NCBI GenBank assembly: GCA_037176725.1
Contig: JAZBRS010000029.1
Span: forward strand, 43,038,001-43,102,000
Length of the DNA stretch: 64,000 nucleotides
From: Posidonia oceanica
Lineage: Eukaryota > Streptophyta > Magnoliopsida > Alismatales > Posidoniaceae
Direction: 5' to 3'
Shown: positions 1 through 10,740 of the stretch, one piece after another
Position numbering within the stretch: position 1 is the first letter of the stretch
Layout: each line of letters starts with the position of its first letter
Program-made: the position numbers and the translations under genes
Notes under the pieces: generated by a model
Told to the model about the DNA's origin: nothing
Databases searched by the model: none
Seen by the model: only the letters and a program-made list of their open reading frames with translations

Positions 1-1217
1 GCCTCGACCCTTCTTGTTGACAGCACCATCAAAGTACAGTTGCCATTGCTCTGGGTCTTCAGGGTCCTTCTCGCCTGAGTCTTCCATTGTAAAGAGGATG
101 TCCTCATTCGGGAACTGCGTCTAGAGAGGCTAGTACTCAGGCATGGGAAAATCAGCAAGGTGATCCGCCATGGCTTGGCCCTTCATGGCTCGCTGCGTGA
201 CGAAGGAGATGTTGTACTGAGAAAACAACACCTACCACTTGACGCATCTGCCCACCATAGCTGGCCTCTAGGAAAGGACTTGATGGGATCATGCCAGCAT
301 AGAAGCCAAACAGGGTATGCCATCATGTAGTGCCTTAACTTCTACGCTGCCCGAAGAGAGATAAGCAGGTCTTCTCTATTGCCTATACCTGGCTTCGCAA
401 TCATTGAATTTCTTGCTCAGGTAATAGATGGCGCGCTCCTTTCTACCCGATTCATCATGTTGGCCCAAGACGGCGCCCATGGAATGCTGGCTGGTAGAAA
501 GGTAGAGAAGCAGAGGTCTCCCTGGCGTGGGAAGGACCAGGACAAGAGGCTTGATCAGGGGCTACTTGATTTTGTCAAAGGCAGCCTGGCACTCCTCGCT
601 CCAATTGATTTGTGCATGTTTCTTTAGGAGCTTGAAGATCAGTTCGCAGATAGGCGTGAGCTGTGCAATGAACCGACTAATATACTACAGGTGTTCGAGC
701 AGGCCTCGGACTTCCTTTTCAGTCCTGGGGGTGGCATGTCCACGATGGCTTTTGCCTTCATCGGGTCCACCTCAATCTCCCTCTAGCTAACAATGTAGCC
801 CAGGAGCTTGCCAGACAATATCCCGAATACGCATTTGCTGGGGTTGAGACGCAGCTTGTATTTCCTCAAGCGGTCAAAGAGCTTCCTTAGACAGGCGAGG
901 TGATCCTCAGGCTCTTTGGTCTTGGCAATCATATCATCCACGTAAACCTCAACTTTCTGCTGCATGAGGTCGTGGAATAATGCAGTCATTGCCCTCTGAT
1001 AGGTTGCGCCATCGTTCTTCAGCCCAAACGGCATAACCTGGTAGCAGAAGACACCCCAAGGGGTGATGAAGGAGGTTTTCTCCATGTCTTCTTCTGCCAG
1101 TCTGATTTGGTTGTAGCCGGAGAAGCCGTCCATAAAAGAGAGCATTTTGTGCCCTGCAGTGTTGTCGACTAGGACGTCAATGTGCGGTAGTGGGAAATCG
1201 TCCTTGGGACTCGCCTT
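1..1217 (-). pseudogene. pol: Element N: pol fragment (RT and RNase H), broken
   Basis: Reading the minus strand from 1217 down to 1 gives the middle of a Tat-lineage pol. The RT palm starts at the PKDDFPLPHIDVL block, passes SFMDGFSGYNQI and has an intact YVDD box near 930-944. The connection and first RNase H follow, and at the window edge the start of the second RNase H (LYFDGAV). It closely matches the pol of element Q (31246-32430). There is an in-frame TAG just after GYIVS (781-783), a one-base insertion soon after in the PPPQTEK region, and more stops below 700, so it is dead. The right end stops abruptly at about 1217, where it abuts an LTR fragment of opposite orientation. I infer that it is the continuation of the N polyprotein that breaks off at 53986. 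The rest of N lies left of the window. Confidence 0.85.
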
Positions 1218-1221
1218 CCCT
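1211..1221. other. Deletion junction between N pol and LTR P
   Basis: Similarity to the antisense of Q pol runs through TCGCCTT (1211-1217) and is replaced at once by the C/T-rich LTR sequence that in Q lies near 19345. No 5' LTR start (TGT(T/A)GACACC) and no TSD are present. The breakpoint can only be placed within a few bases because both partners read CCTT-like sequence here. The inferred cause is one deletion, described in the findings. Confidence 0.7.
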
Positions 1222-2829
1222 CCTTCCTTTCCTTTCTTTTTTTCTTTCTTTCTTTTTTCTCCCGCACCAAGCCAAGCCCGGTCCACTGCCAGTATCTTCC
1301 TCCTCCACTCTTCTTCCCTTCTTCTGCCTTCTTCTTCTTTTGTTTCTTCCCGCGACCTGCAACAGCGCTCCCTCCACCCGTTTGAATTCCAAACTTCCCT
1401 CTCCATCCAATCCAGCAACAACTCACCTCTCCTCTCTCTTCTCTCAGCCCCTTTTCCGGTAGGCATTTACTGCCTGTTGTCTTGCCGGTCTCCCCTCCAT
1501 CAGCTGCAGTGTTCGGTGCCGGTGGATTTCAAAATCCACAGCTCACGCCTAGCTCCATCCAGCTCTGATAAAGCCAGCACTCAGCTCCTCCTTCCACCAC
1601 CTTTTGCCACTCTGAGAGAGCACCTGAGAGTGTGAGAATCCCAGCCCAATTCTCCTCCTCTTCCTTTGCAGAAAAATCAGCATCTTCTTCCTCCTTCATT
1701 CCCCTGAAACCAAGCCCTCACAGTCCTCCAATTCTCTTCAAAATTCATCCCCCAAACTCACCAAACATCCAGCAATCACCTCCTTCCTTCCACGCCTGAA
1801 GCCAACCCAGAATCACCCCGCAAACACCCAGCATCCTCCACAGCAACCCAACTCTACCTCCATCCAGAATTCCCGCACCACAGACTTCAAATCCATCCCA
1901 AAATCCTCTCAGCAATCCACTGAAACACTATCTTCCCAAACCATCCAAGCTTTAGCCTTCACCCTCACCACAGTTCAAACCCAACACCACAAACAGTTGC
2001 CCGCTCTTCTGCTCAGAATTCACCACATCAGCCAACTCCATCCTCAAGCCTCCACGACCCAATTCAACCCCCCAGCTAGCTTCACCTAGCATCCAGAAGC
2101 CCACCAGCAACTTCCATCTGGCCTGAGGAGCAACACAGACCCTCCCTCACCTTAGGCGACCTCTACTGCACCCAAAAAGCTGATCCCTTCCGCCGGCCTG
2201 CAGAGCTTGTGTCCAAGCATTCAGCGAGCACCGGAGGGACGTGTGGAGCAGATCCAAGCCCTCGCAAGCCGCCGGTGACGCCTGCACCAGTCAAACGATC
2301 CTCGCCGAATTCTGCAGAAGACACCTACGTCGGGGGAGCACTCCGGACGTCAAATCAGGTGCCTCTCCCTCCCGTTAACTTAGTTTCCTCCTCAGCATGC
2401 TTCTCCACCCCTTAGACTAGGTTTCTGGTAGTTGCTGCTCGGAGTCAACCCCGCCGCTGACCTTCCTTCTCTGGCGACGTCCGCACCCGAATCGCTGCTC
2501 CGACCTCCAAAAGCCTCGCCGACGATCGCCTGAGCTCCACGAAGCTTCCAGGAGCGCAACCCCATCCTCCATTTCCACCGGCGATGCCACCTTCCTCCGG
2601 TCTGCTTCCAGATGTTCTGTGAAGCTTCGTCGCCCTCTTCGGCCAACTCCAAGCCACGTCAAGGCCCGCTGACGCATCTCCGACCTCCGCGCGCCTCTGG
2701 AGCAGCCAGCCACCGCCTCTGCGCCTCCCCAGCACCCCTTTCTTCCCCATCTCCGGCTCTGTTAGCATCTTGCTACAGTGCCTTCTTTTCTTCGTTTCTT
2801 CAGCTGTTTATTTTTGCTTAGCATATAAC

Positions 2830-3955
2830 TTTGCCAAAAATTGCATTTTTACCTTGCGTTTCTATTTATTTGCTTTCCGGTCCTGCCATCGTTTAAGAAT
2901 CATTTAAATCTGAAATAAAACTATATGAAATTGCATAACAAACCTGTAGTCTTGCTAATTTGCATGTTAATCCTCCTGCTATGTAAAAGCTTTAACTTTA
3001 TTTTTTTTTGAGCGCAGCATGTTATTTTTATTACTCTTTAGTCCTCTGCAGTTACAGCTTTTTTACTTTTCTTTAATTCCAGCCTAGTTACTAATTTTAT
3101 TTGCATATTAGTCCTGCCTTAGTTCAAATAAACTTTCTGTCTTTTAATTTCCAGTCCTGCTATTTATTTTATTTGCATGTTGGTCCTGCTCTAGTGTAAA
3201 ATAGTTTTCTGTTCTTTATTTTCTAGTCTAGTAGCTTTTTATTTTTGCATTTTAGTCCTGTGGTTGTTAAAGTCATTTAATCATCTGTTTTTACCTTATT
3301 AAATTGCTTTTTAGCCCTCCTGTTTATTTTATTTGCCATTTAGTCCTCTATCCAGTTCATTAACTCATTTAATTTCTCTTTTTTCCTTACTGCATTGCAC
3401 TTTTATCCCATCTTTCTTCATTTTTGCATTTTAGTCCATCACTTGCATGCACAGATTATTTAATTGCATATTTTTTCTTGTAAAATTGCATTTTAGCCCC
3501 TACATATTTCAAAATTGCACATTAGTCCTTAGCATGTTTACAGAAATCATTTAAGAGCATGTTTTACCTTATAAAATTGCATTTTAGCCCTTACATGATT
3601 CAAAATGGCATTCCAGTCCTTAGTATGTTTATAGAAATCATTTAAGAGCATATTTTACCTTATAAAATTGCATTTTAGCCCCTACATGTTTTCAAATTGC
3701 ATTTCAGTCCACTACATGTTTATAAAAATCATTTAAATGCATGTTTTACCTTACTAAATTGCATTTCAGACCCTACATTTTGTTTTATTTACATCCAGAC
3801 CCTCAACTTTTCAAAAACTTTGCATTTAGACCCCTAAGTTTTCAAAATCTTTGCATATAGGTCCCTAACTTTTTCAAAAACTTGCATTTAGGTCCTTAAC
3901 TTTTCTAAAACACTGTATATAGATCTTTTCTTGCATTTTTGCATGCATTGCACCC
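2830..3955 (+). repeat. Degenerate TTGCAT / GTCCT repeats in LTR P
   Basis: A T-rich tract in which short units of the type AAATTGCATTTTAGCCCCTA recur every 40-80 bases with many changes. Equivalent tracts occur at the same LTR position in Q (20930-21800 and 43570-44440) and R (49600-50530). No coding potential is seen. Confidence 0.7.
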
Positions 3956-4669
3956 ATGCATCACTGCATTTGGCATCTTTGCACACTTTTAAGCACTTCT
4001 AGCTCCCATATATGTGGGAGGACCTGTTTTGCACACCCCTAGGACCTCTTTTATACTTAGATCCCTTCTTCTCCCCTGTTCTTGAGCCTTCTGCCTTGAA
4101 GCCTGGATATCTTCTGATTAGACCGCCGGATCTTCACAACCAAGTTACCTGGACAACCTCGGTGGAGCGCACTTCAATGCTGACCAAGTTCATCTCAGAT
4201 CAGGCTTCAGATCTCCATGGTAAGTCCTCCTTAACTCCTGCACAGCATTTTTGCACATCATCAGCATTGCATGCATTGTTTTTGCTTCCCGCTTTCTGAG
4301 CATGTAGATTAGGACTCCCTCTTCTTGCTTATCAACTCTATCCCTCTTTTTGCGTACTCTCAGTGTTTTTGGGTTGAGTTTTCCCTAGACTCACTACTGA
4401 TTGCGACTTTCTTCCCCCTTTTCAACAATCCGATTGCACCGCGAGCTTTTGGCAGTGTGCGAGACACATCGTGGGACACTTTGGTGGGAAACAGTCATAG
4501 AATAGTGGTGATCCCTCCACTTGCTTCCTTTCCCCTTTGTAGGTCTTTACACCTACATTGCGTGGTCTTTAAACAGTGTTGGTTCTTATACTTACATCGT
4601 TTGCCTCTCCTTACTTGATTTGCTCTTCCCCTTTGCATCTGCATTTGCATGGCTTTATTGATGGTTTAT

Positions 4670-5090
4670 TTTGCTTGCTTTGGCACCATTTTGCGTGCCC
4701 ACTTTGTCTTTTGCACCGTTTGGCGTGCATGCTTTTGCGTGCCTGCTTTGTCTTTGGCACCGTTTTTCGTGCTCGCTTTGTCTTTTGCACTGTTTTGCGT
4801 GCCGATCTTGTTTCTTGCACCATTTTGCCTACCTGCTCATATTCTTGCACAGTTTTGCATGCCGACTTCCTTTTCTCGCATCGTTTTGCGTGTTTGCTTT
4901 GTTTTCGCATCGTTTTACGTGTCGACTTTGTTTCTTGCACCGTTTCGCATGCCTGCTTTGTTTCTTGCACCGTTTTGCGTGCTGACTTTGTTTCTTGCAT
5001 CGTTTTGTGTGCCTGTTTCGTTTTTTGCACCATTTTGCGTGCCAATCTTCGTTTCTCGCACCGTTTTTTGTGTTTAACGCTGTTTTCTCT
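4670..5090 (+). repeat. LTR minisatellite, ~30-bp unit (P copy)
   Basis: About 13 imperfect units of roughly 30 bp of the type TTTCTTGCACCGTTTTGCGTG. The array lies between the GGTAAGTCC motif (4219) and the GCATATAG motif (5148-5154). The long ORFs across it, on both strands, come from the repeat period being a multiple of three. Confidence 0.85.
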
Positions 5091-5154
5091 TGCATGTCAC
5101 CTGCATTGCTTGGTTTTATGGATGTTTTATTTTATCGCCTGCATTTGCATATAG

Positions 5155-5470
5155 GGCAGTGATGCTTACTGCTTGGAGTTCTCATGAACCAGGGTTCGTC
5201 TAGTTCAGAACACAGACAGCGTTGCTGAGCGCTTAGATTGCACGTTTAATTCCTTGCATCGCATTTCATCACTTAGAGCACACCTATGAGCATCTAATTA
5301 GGCATTCATGGCACTTAGGCATTCAAAATCTGCATTTCCCTGTGTATGCGAGTGTAAGCCTAGAAAGACCGATTCTCGGGTGTGTCGGGGGTGCCTAACA
5401 CCTTCCCCGCACGTAACAGGAGTCCTTGCCCAGTCTTTTGGCCCGTAATGACCATATTGCCATTATCCTG
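5155..5470 (+). promoter_or_regulatory. Conserved LTR-end block (P copy)
   Basis: It begins GGGCAGTGATGCTTACTGC, runs through the GAACACAGACAGCG segment and includes GTGTCGGGGGTGCCTAACAC followed by CTTCCCCGCACGTAACAGG. The same block is present in Q (23008-23330, 45618-45945), R (51896-52215) and, on the minus strand, in the otherwise different LTR of M (16265-16560). The GGGGGTG....CACCTTCCCC part can fold. Its role is unknown; a U5/R RNA element is possible. Confidence 0.65.
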
Positions 5471-5779
5471 GGCATGCGTCATATCATTTGCTTTCATTTG
5501 CATCTCCTTTCCTTTGCATTGCTTTGCATTGCATCTTTTGCTTGGTTTTGCATGTTTATTCACGCATTTCCCCAATTTTCCATGTCTCCCGACTTAATAG
5601 ACACGGTGGCGACTTTGATTTGTCTTATCTTCTTCTTTTCTTTCCATTTTTCCTCTTTTAAGTGTTTCCGAGCCAAGACTTCCTTCTCGGACACAGCCGC
5701 TAATAGTGAACTTGATTTTGATCGGTGCACGTGAGCTTTGGCAATGTGCATAGACGATCTGAACACCGGGATTACTACA

Positions 5780-8387
5780 GTAGGCATAAGGAGCAATAAA
5801 ACGTGGAAAACAACAAGCAAAGCGAAAACAGCATTTTAAAATCAAGTCTAGCCAACTGCAAGCGTTGGACGTTGGCAACTGCGGCGTCCAATGTTGGACG
5901 TTGCCATTACTGGCGTCCAACACCTGCTAGAGGCAGACAGCATGCATCTTTTGAAAAAGAATGCATTCTAGCTATATGGATGCAATACTGATGCAGAAAT
6001 GTAGCTAAATGGGTGCATGACATGCAGGGCTAACAGGATAGAAGATCAGAAGCAGATTCAGAGCAAGGGGCAAGCCAAGATCAAGGATCAAAGCAAGTAG
6101 GGTGTTGGACACACGTGAGCATGGCGTCCAACGTTAGACGCCAGAGAGAAAGGCGTCCAACATAGGAAAGAAGAAAACAAGGCAAAAAAGCATACAGATA
6201 ACAAAAAAAAATGGAACATGCATTAGGGCTACTGGAGACAAGCATAAGGTAGACATGCAAGCATAGGATCACACAGAAAATCAAAAACTCACCATTTGCA
6301 ACCTGTGCCAGGCATAAAGCACCACCAGAACGTTGGACGCGAGCTGAGCCGGTGTCCAATGTTGGACGCCTAGACCAGCGCCGTACAACGCCATGGGAGG
6401 CACAAACACACAAGAACTCACATGGAAAATAGCACATGAACTAAGGAAGCCATGGAATAATTGCAAAGAAAGCTAAGCATGCATGTAAACGCAAGAAACA
6501 TGTAAGCAAAACAGATCAGAGCAATATGCAAACAGCTAAAAGCAAACAAAGGAGCTGGGATGTTAGACGCTGGGGACAGCAGCGTCTAACGTTGGATACT
6601 GAAGCCTCTAGCGTCCAACGCCTGCAGAATGCAAACCACTTGTGCTAAGGGGGAGCTCAGCTCTAAACCCCACCTATATGCATGCAAACTACTAAGACAC
6701 GCCAGAGCAAACAGAAACATTCATAGCAAGCATTTAATCCAAGAGAAGCAAATAGAAAGAGAGCAAGCATGGAAATAAAGGATTAAACTTGCAAAAGGAA
6801 GGCATGCAACTTAAAAGGACCTTAGCAAACCTAAGCATAGTTGCCGTAGGGGCCAGGCATCTCTAAGCAAGCAGGGATCATGCATAATTGTCAAAAAGAG
6901 GCAAGGTGCAAGCATGGCAGCAAAGTAAAGCTAACAGAGATGTTGTATGTCGGATGAACCAGCATCCAACGTTGGATGCGGCTCACCCAGGCGTCCAACG
7001 CAGGTAAATATCAAACAGACTTAAAGCATGCAAAAAGATTTAGGCATGGATCCAAACAAAGAAGTAGGCATGGTATAGCATCTGAAAACACATAAAGAAG
7101 GCATGCAACATGGATTTACAAAAAGAAACAAGCCATAGTAGAGCATGGCAAAGCAAAGGCAAAGGCAAACAAAGCAGGGTGTTGGACGCTGACTACGGCC
7201 GCGTCCAACGTTGGATGCACCAGACTGGGTGTCCAACACATTGAACATCCTTCTGGCCACAAATCACGGCCAAATGGATCCAAAACATCATGAAAGCTTG
7301 CTAACAAGCAAGAGTGATTGACAACAAGCTTGGTGGTGTGCTTGGTGCCAAGAATAGGCGAGTGGATTGCTCCACCCACCTCCTCCTCTTCATTGCCGGA
7401 AAACCAAGCAATGGAGAGGTGTGTGCTGTGCTAAGATGCATGGAAAGCATGGGGAAACACTCAAGCAAGCATGCACTAGCCTAAGTGATGGAAAACCAAC
7501 CTTGTTGCAGCCTGGAACGGCGTGTTGACCTCCTTCACCGGTGCTGTGGAAGTGGTGGTAGAGCTGACTCTGGCAAGGTCTTGCGGCCAGCTAGAGGCAC
7601 GGGTGAGGGCGGCGAAGGGTCCGGTGCGAAGGTGGATAGTTGGTCTTTGCTCTGGAGGTGGTGAATTGTGAAAGGTGTGGGTGTGCCGGTCTGTCTGTTC
7701 TGTCAAAGAAGGGTATTTGGTGCTGGTTTTGGCAAATGGGTTCATGGGTTTTGCTGCCAAATTGCAGCGGCTTGGGCGGGAATTGGCCGGCGATGGCAGG
7801 CTGGTTGAGAGAGGGGAAGCCACAAGGATGGCAGGAGGGTGGCAGGGCAGGTCATAGGGCGGCGACAGAGTTGCTGGTGACAGCGAATCCGGCGGTAGAT
7901 GGCAGTGAGGAGAAGAGAGAGCGGGAATCGGGCTGAGGTGGAAAGGATTGCTAGTAAATGGAGTTACTCAGCCTTGGAAGGTAGTGGTTGGCTTGGAGTG
8001 CAAGAGGGGACAGGTAGTAAGTGCGGGGAGGCGGTGGAGTGGACGGGAGATGAGCCGAAGGAGGCAGAGCAGCCACTGCTGCAACCATGTCGTTGTACGC
8101 TAGAGCAGAAGGCGTCCAACGTTGGACGCTAGCATAGGGCGCGTCCAACGTTGGACGCTGCCTATTCCAGCGTACAACACACCCAATTGGCAAAAGCTGA
8201 AAATGGGCTTGGGCTTGGGCTTAGAAAGGCTTGAAAATGTGCAAAAAGGCTTGGGGTTTTAGGTGAGGTTTTAGGCTTGGTTTTGGGGGTAGAAATGGGT
8301 TAGAAAAAAGGAGTGCCATTCCAGAGTCCACACGAGCCTGCAGGAGAAAACAACCAACTTCCGGACTGTCAGAATGGGGTGTCTGCA
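5780..8387 (-). mobile_element. Element M: 3' LTR, 3' end missing
   Basis: On the minus strand the LTR starts TGCAGACACCCC at 8387, directly after a polypurine tract on that strand, and runs down to 5780. It aligns along its full length with the 5' LTR of M (53985 down to 16832 once the Q and R insertions are removed; 2608 versus about 2637 bp). The last 840 bp or so of the LTR (equivalent to 15992-16831) is absent because LTR P and a deletion lie there. This copy holds the uninterrupted target sites of Q (around 6681) and R (around 6951), which fixes the boundaries of both. It carries seven double-palindrome modules. Confidence 0.9.
5862..8179 (-). repeat. Seven double-palindrome modules in the M 3' LTR
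   Basis: Modules of about 60 bases lie at 5862-5922, 6103-6162, 6331-6391, 6560-6622, 6941-7002, 7180-7240 and 8091-8179. Each has the order TTGGACGC, spacer, GCGTCCAACGTTGGACGC (a perfect 18-bp palindrome when unmutated), spacer, GCGTCCAAC, so it can fold as two adjacent hairpins. Module starts are about 230-240 bp apart for most neighbours. The same modules are at the same places in the 5' LTR of M (16917-16973, 17155-17215, 17382-17440, 17610-17675, 52520-52600, 52780-52840, 53690-53780). They are absent from LTRs P, Q and R. Confidence 0.85.
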
Positions 8388-8403
8388 GATGCCCCTCCCT
8401 GAG
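8388..8403 (-). other. Element M: polypurine tract
   Basis: On the minus strand CTCAGGGAGGGGCATC directly precedes the LTR start TGCAGACACC. The Q tract before its 3' LTR (40435-40450) is the same. It is the expected plus-strand primer site for reverse transcription. Confidence 0.85.
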
Positions 8404-8541
8404 TGAGGTCAAGCGTAGCGAGATCGCTGCTCAGGGTAGACAAGACACCCTACCTGACGCCGGCAGGGGCGCAAATTGCTATGGGCGTGAGTCACTTATC
8501 CGGCGGATGCACCGGAAATCATGACTCGATGCCACAATGCA
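8388..8541 (-). promoter_or_regulatory. Pre-PPT conserved block (M copy)
   Basis: About 155 bases upstream of the PPT match the same place in Q (40297-40450): GGTGCATCCGCCG, CTCATGCCCATAGCAA-like, GGTGTCTTGTC, GAGCAGCG and CGCTTGACCTCACTCAGG are shared in order. Sequence further upstream in the two elements is much less alike, so the block stands out. Confidence 0.75.
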
Positions 8542-8875
8542 GATGCAGATGCAGGATGCTAATGCAATGCAATGCATGCTAATGCAAAAGTTAGTGCAGA
8601 TGTTATGTTAGTGCAGATGCTAATGCAGAACTGGTGTGCGATGCGAATGCTGATGCTGAACTAGAATGAACTAGTGCGCGTGCGGGTGCTGTGCATGGGG
8701 AGATGCTATGTTGATGCATGGTGAGTGCTGGTGCTATGCTGATGCTGATGCTGTGGGTGCTTGCTATGCTTGTGAGTGCTAATGCTTGAGTGCTTGCCAT
8801 GCTTGTGAGTGATAATGCTTGAGTGCTAATGCTCGAGTGCTAGTGCTAATGCTGTGCATGCCGGTACTGCGAACG
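8530..8875. repeat. ATGC-rich simple repeat in the M 3' region
   Basis: A degenerate run of ATGCAG, GCTAATGC, GTGCTGATGC and similar units. Q has a much shorter related tract (40140-40310). ORFs over it are low complexity. Confidence 0.75.
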
Positions 8876-9989
8876 TAGCCACCAAACATGGAAGGCTAGG
8901 GCAGTGCAGTGTGATGCATGCTGAAGCGAGGGAAAGCAGGGAGGCTCTACGATGCAATGCGACAAGTTGGCTGCTTGTCCAAAACTTGCGCAAAAAACGG
9001 CTCTAGAAGGACTACCACGCTTGTCGCTCGGGCAGGCTGGCCGCTGGTCTGGGGGAGACCAAAGGGTCCTTGTCTGTTCGGGACAAGTGAAGCAAGCAGG
9101 AGCTTGCGAGGCCACGAGAAGGGGGAAATGCTTGCCTCCAGCCGAGGCAGCAAACAGGCAGAAGAGGCGGAAGGGGTAATGCAATGCAAAGGATGTCCTA
9201 AGCAATGCAAGAAGGTGAATGCAAATGCAGATGAATGCAAACACTAGAATGCTGTGCAAATGCAAATGGTATGCTTACGCTAACGATTATTGCGCTGTGC
9301 TCCTCTGGGGGAAAGCGGGATGGTGCATGTATGTGGAAAAGTGGAAATGCAATGCAATGCTATCGCTGGCCAAAGCAAGTAGGCCAGGCAATGGGGGTGC
9401 CATTCGTAAAGCTCGGCTGTAGACGAATGGCAATGCAAGTGCATGGAGTACAGCAGAAAGTAAATATGTTAAAAGTAAAGTAGGGGATGTGCATGCAGCG
9501 GCAGGTACGAAATGCCTGGGAAAGCAAAATGCAGAAGTTGGTGTAAGGCCCACAGAGGAGTGGCAGCGCAATAAGGGTGCAATGTATGAGATGTTATGTA
9601 GTGGGATGCAGGATATGCAGCGAAACGCTGAGCACGCGGAACCAAGAAAACGATCTCAAGGCTGCGCACTACTGCGGGTGCCATCCAAAGCCGGCAAGCT
9701 GCAAAAGTCTTGTGGGTGCCGAGGATGTTACCTTAAGCAATATGCGAACCAGGGGTTCGGATCCTAAGCACGCAATGTCCGTGTAATGATGAGATGCAAT
9801 ACTAGGACTGACTCTACAAGGAGATACAAAGAAGCTATATGCTGCTATGCAATGCGAATGCTGTGAAATGCAGTGTACAAATAGTGGAGCGTGGGGCACG
9901 CGAAACCGGAAAAACGATCCTGGTTGCGCGATGTCCGCGAGATGATGAAATGCTAATGCCATGCAACAAAATGCTATTACATTAAGATG
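8876..9989 (-). other. Element M: 3' untranslated region, unique part
   Basis: No recognisable coding sequence on either strand. The ORFs here are short, and the plus- and minus-strand pairs mirror each other. It contains scattered GATGCAATGC-type sequence. I see nothing else I can name. Confidence 0.5.
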
Positions 9990-10740
9990 AAATGGGTGAT
10001 ACGTTAACAGACCTATCACTGGATAGTTGGGGCTATCAGCCCGCGAGGAGTTAACGGACTCATCACCGATAGTTAGGGCTATCAGCCCACGGATGGTGAC
10101 AGGCCAGCGAGTCTGTCAGGCAAGAGGGGTGGTTACAAGAGGGATAGCTTGTAACCACGAATGCAACGGGAATACCATACTCGAAGGTGTGGTAGAGGTC
10201 CATAGATGCTCCCGTAACAGTTGGGGATGTCAACCCAATTGCAGATGGAATTGGGATACCATGGGGCAGCTAAATAAAGATGCAGGAGGCAGCCGAAGCG
10301 CCCTTGGCATCAAAATGCAAGGTGGAGACAACACTAACGGGTTTGTCAGCCGAGTAGTTAGGGCTATCAACCCGAATGCAATGAGATGGATGTAAGGGCT
10401 CATCATGCAAAGTGCAATGACGGTGGGGGATGCAATGGAATAATGCAAATGCAGGGTGATAAGTTAACGGACTTATCGCCGAATAGTTGGGGATATCAGC
10501 CCGAATGCAACATAGATATGCGGGACGACATTTTAACAAGTGCCAACCGAGCAGTTAGGGCTGCCAGCCCGATGTAAAGGAATGCAGAGTGATAAGTTAA
10601 CGGACCCATCGCCGAGCAGTTAGGGGCTGCCAGCTCGGATGCAGAAATGACAGCATGATAAAATGATAGGTTGACGGACCCATCACTGAGCAGTTAGGGC
10701 TGCCAGCCCGGATGCAGAAATGATGCAGAAAGGAAATAGG
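9990..10740 (-). repeat. Palindromic hairpin repeats in the M 3' region
   Basis: Plus-strand units of the type GATAAGTTAACGGACTTATC (a 6-bp inverted repeat around 8 bases) alternate with ATAGTTGGGGATATCAGCCC. Units are seen near 10000-10100, 10320-10380, 10460-10520, 10585-10640 and 10665-10710. Read on the minus strand, which is M's sense strand, the hairpin is GATAAGTCCGTTAACTTATC. This is the same design as the Q repeat GATAAGTCCGATATCTTATC. Confidence 0.8.

Larger units (their letters stand above)
1218..5779 (+). mobile_element. LTR P: 5'-truncated Tat-type LTR
   Basis: This is co-linear with the last three quarters of the Q LTR (from about 19345) and closest to solo LTR R. It has the C/T-rich leader, the G+C-rich block ending CAGGT at 2357-2360, a T-rich stretch with TTGCAT units (2830-3950), the exon-like block and GGTAAGTCC at 4219-4227, a minisatellite (4670-5090), the conserved LTR-end block (5155-5470) and the terminal GGGATTACTACA ending at 5779. 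The first 1.6 kb is missing. The following GTAGG (5780-5784) is the presumed right TSD, because the same site is uninterrupted in the other M LTR at 16832. Its many short ORFs are low complexity and are not genes. Confidence 0.85.

Noticed and set aside
783..1466. 227-codon minus-strand ORF as one protein
   Set aside because: Its first half (1218-1466) is antisense LTR P and only the second half is RT; it is a chimera across the deletion junction.
4576..5154. 192-codon and overlapping ORFs in LTR P, and similar ones at 22376-23089 and 45057-45699
   Set aside because: Same minisatellite artefact, with Cys/Phe-rich repeats in all frames.
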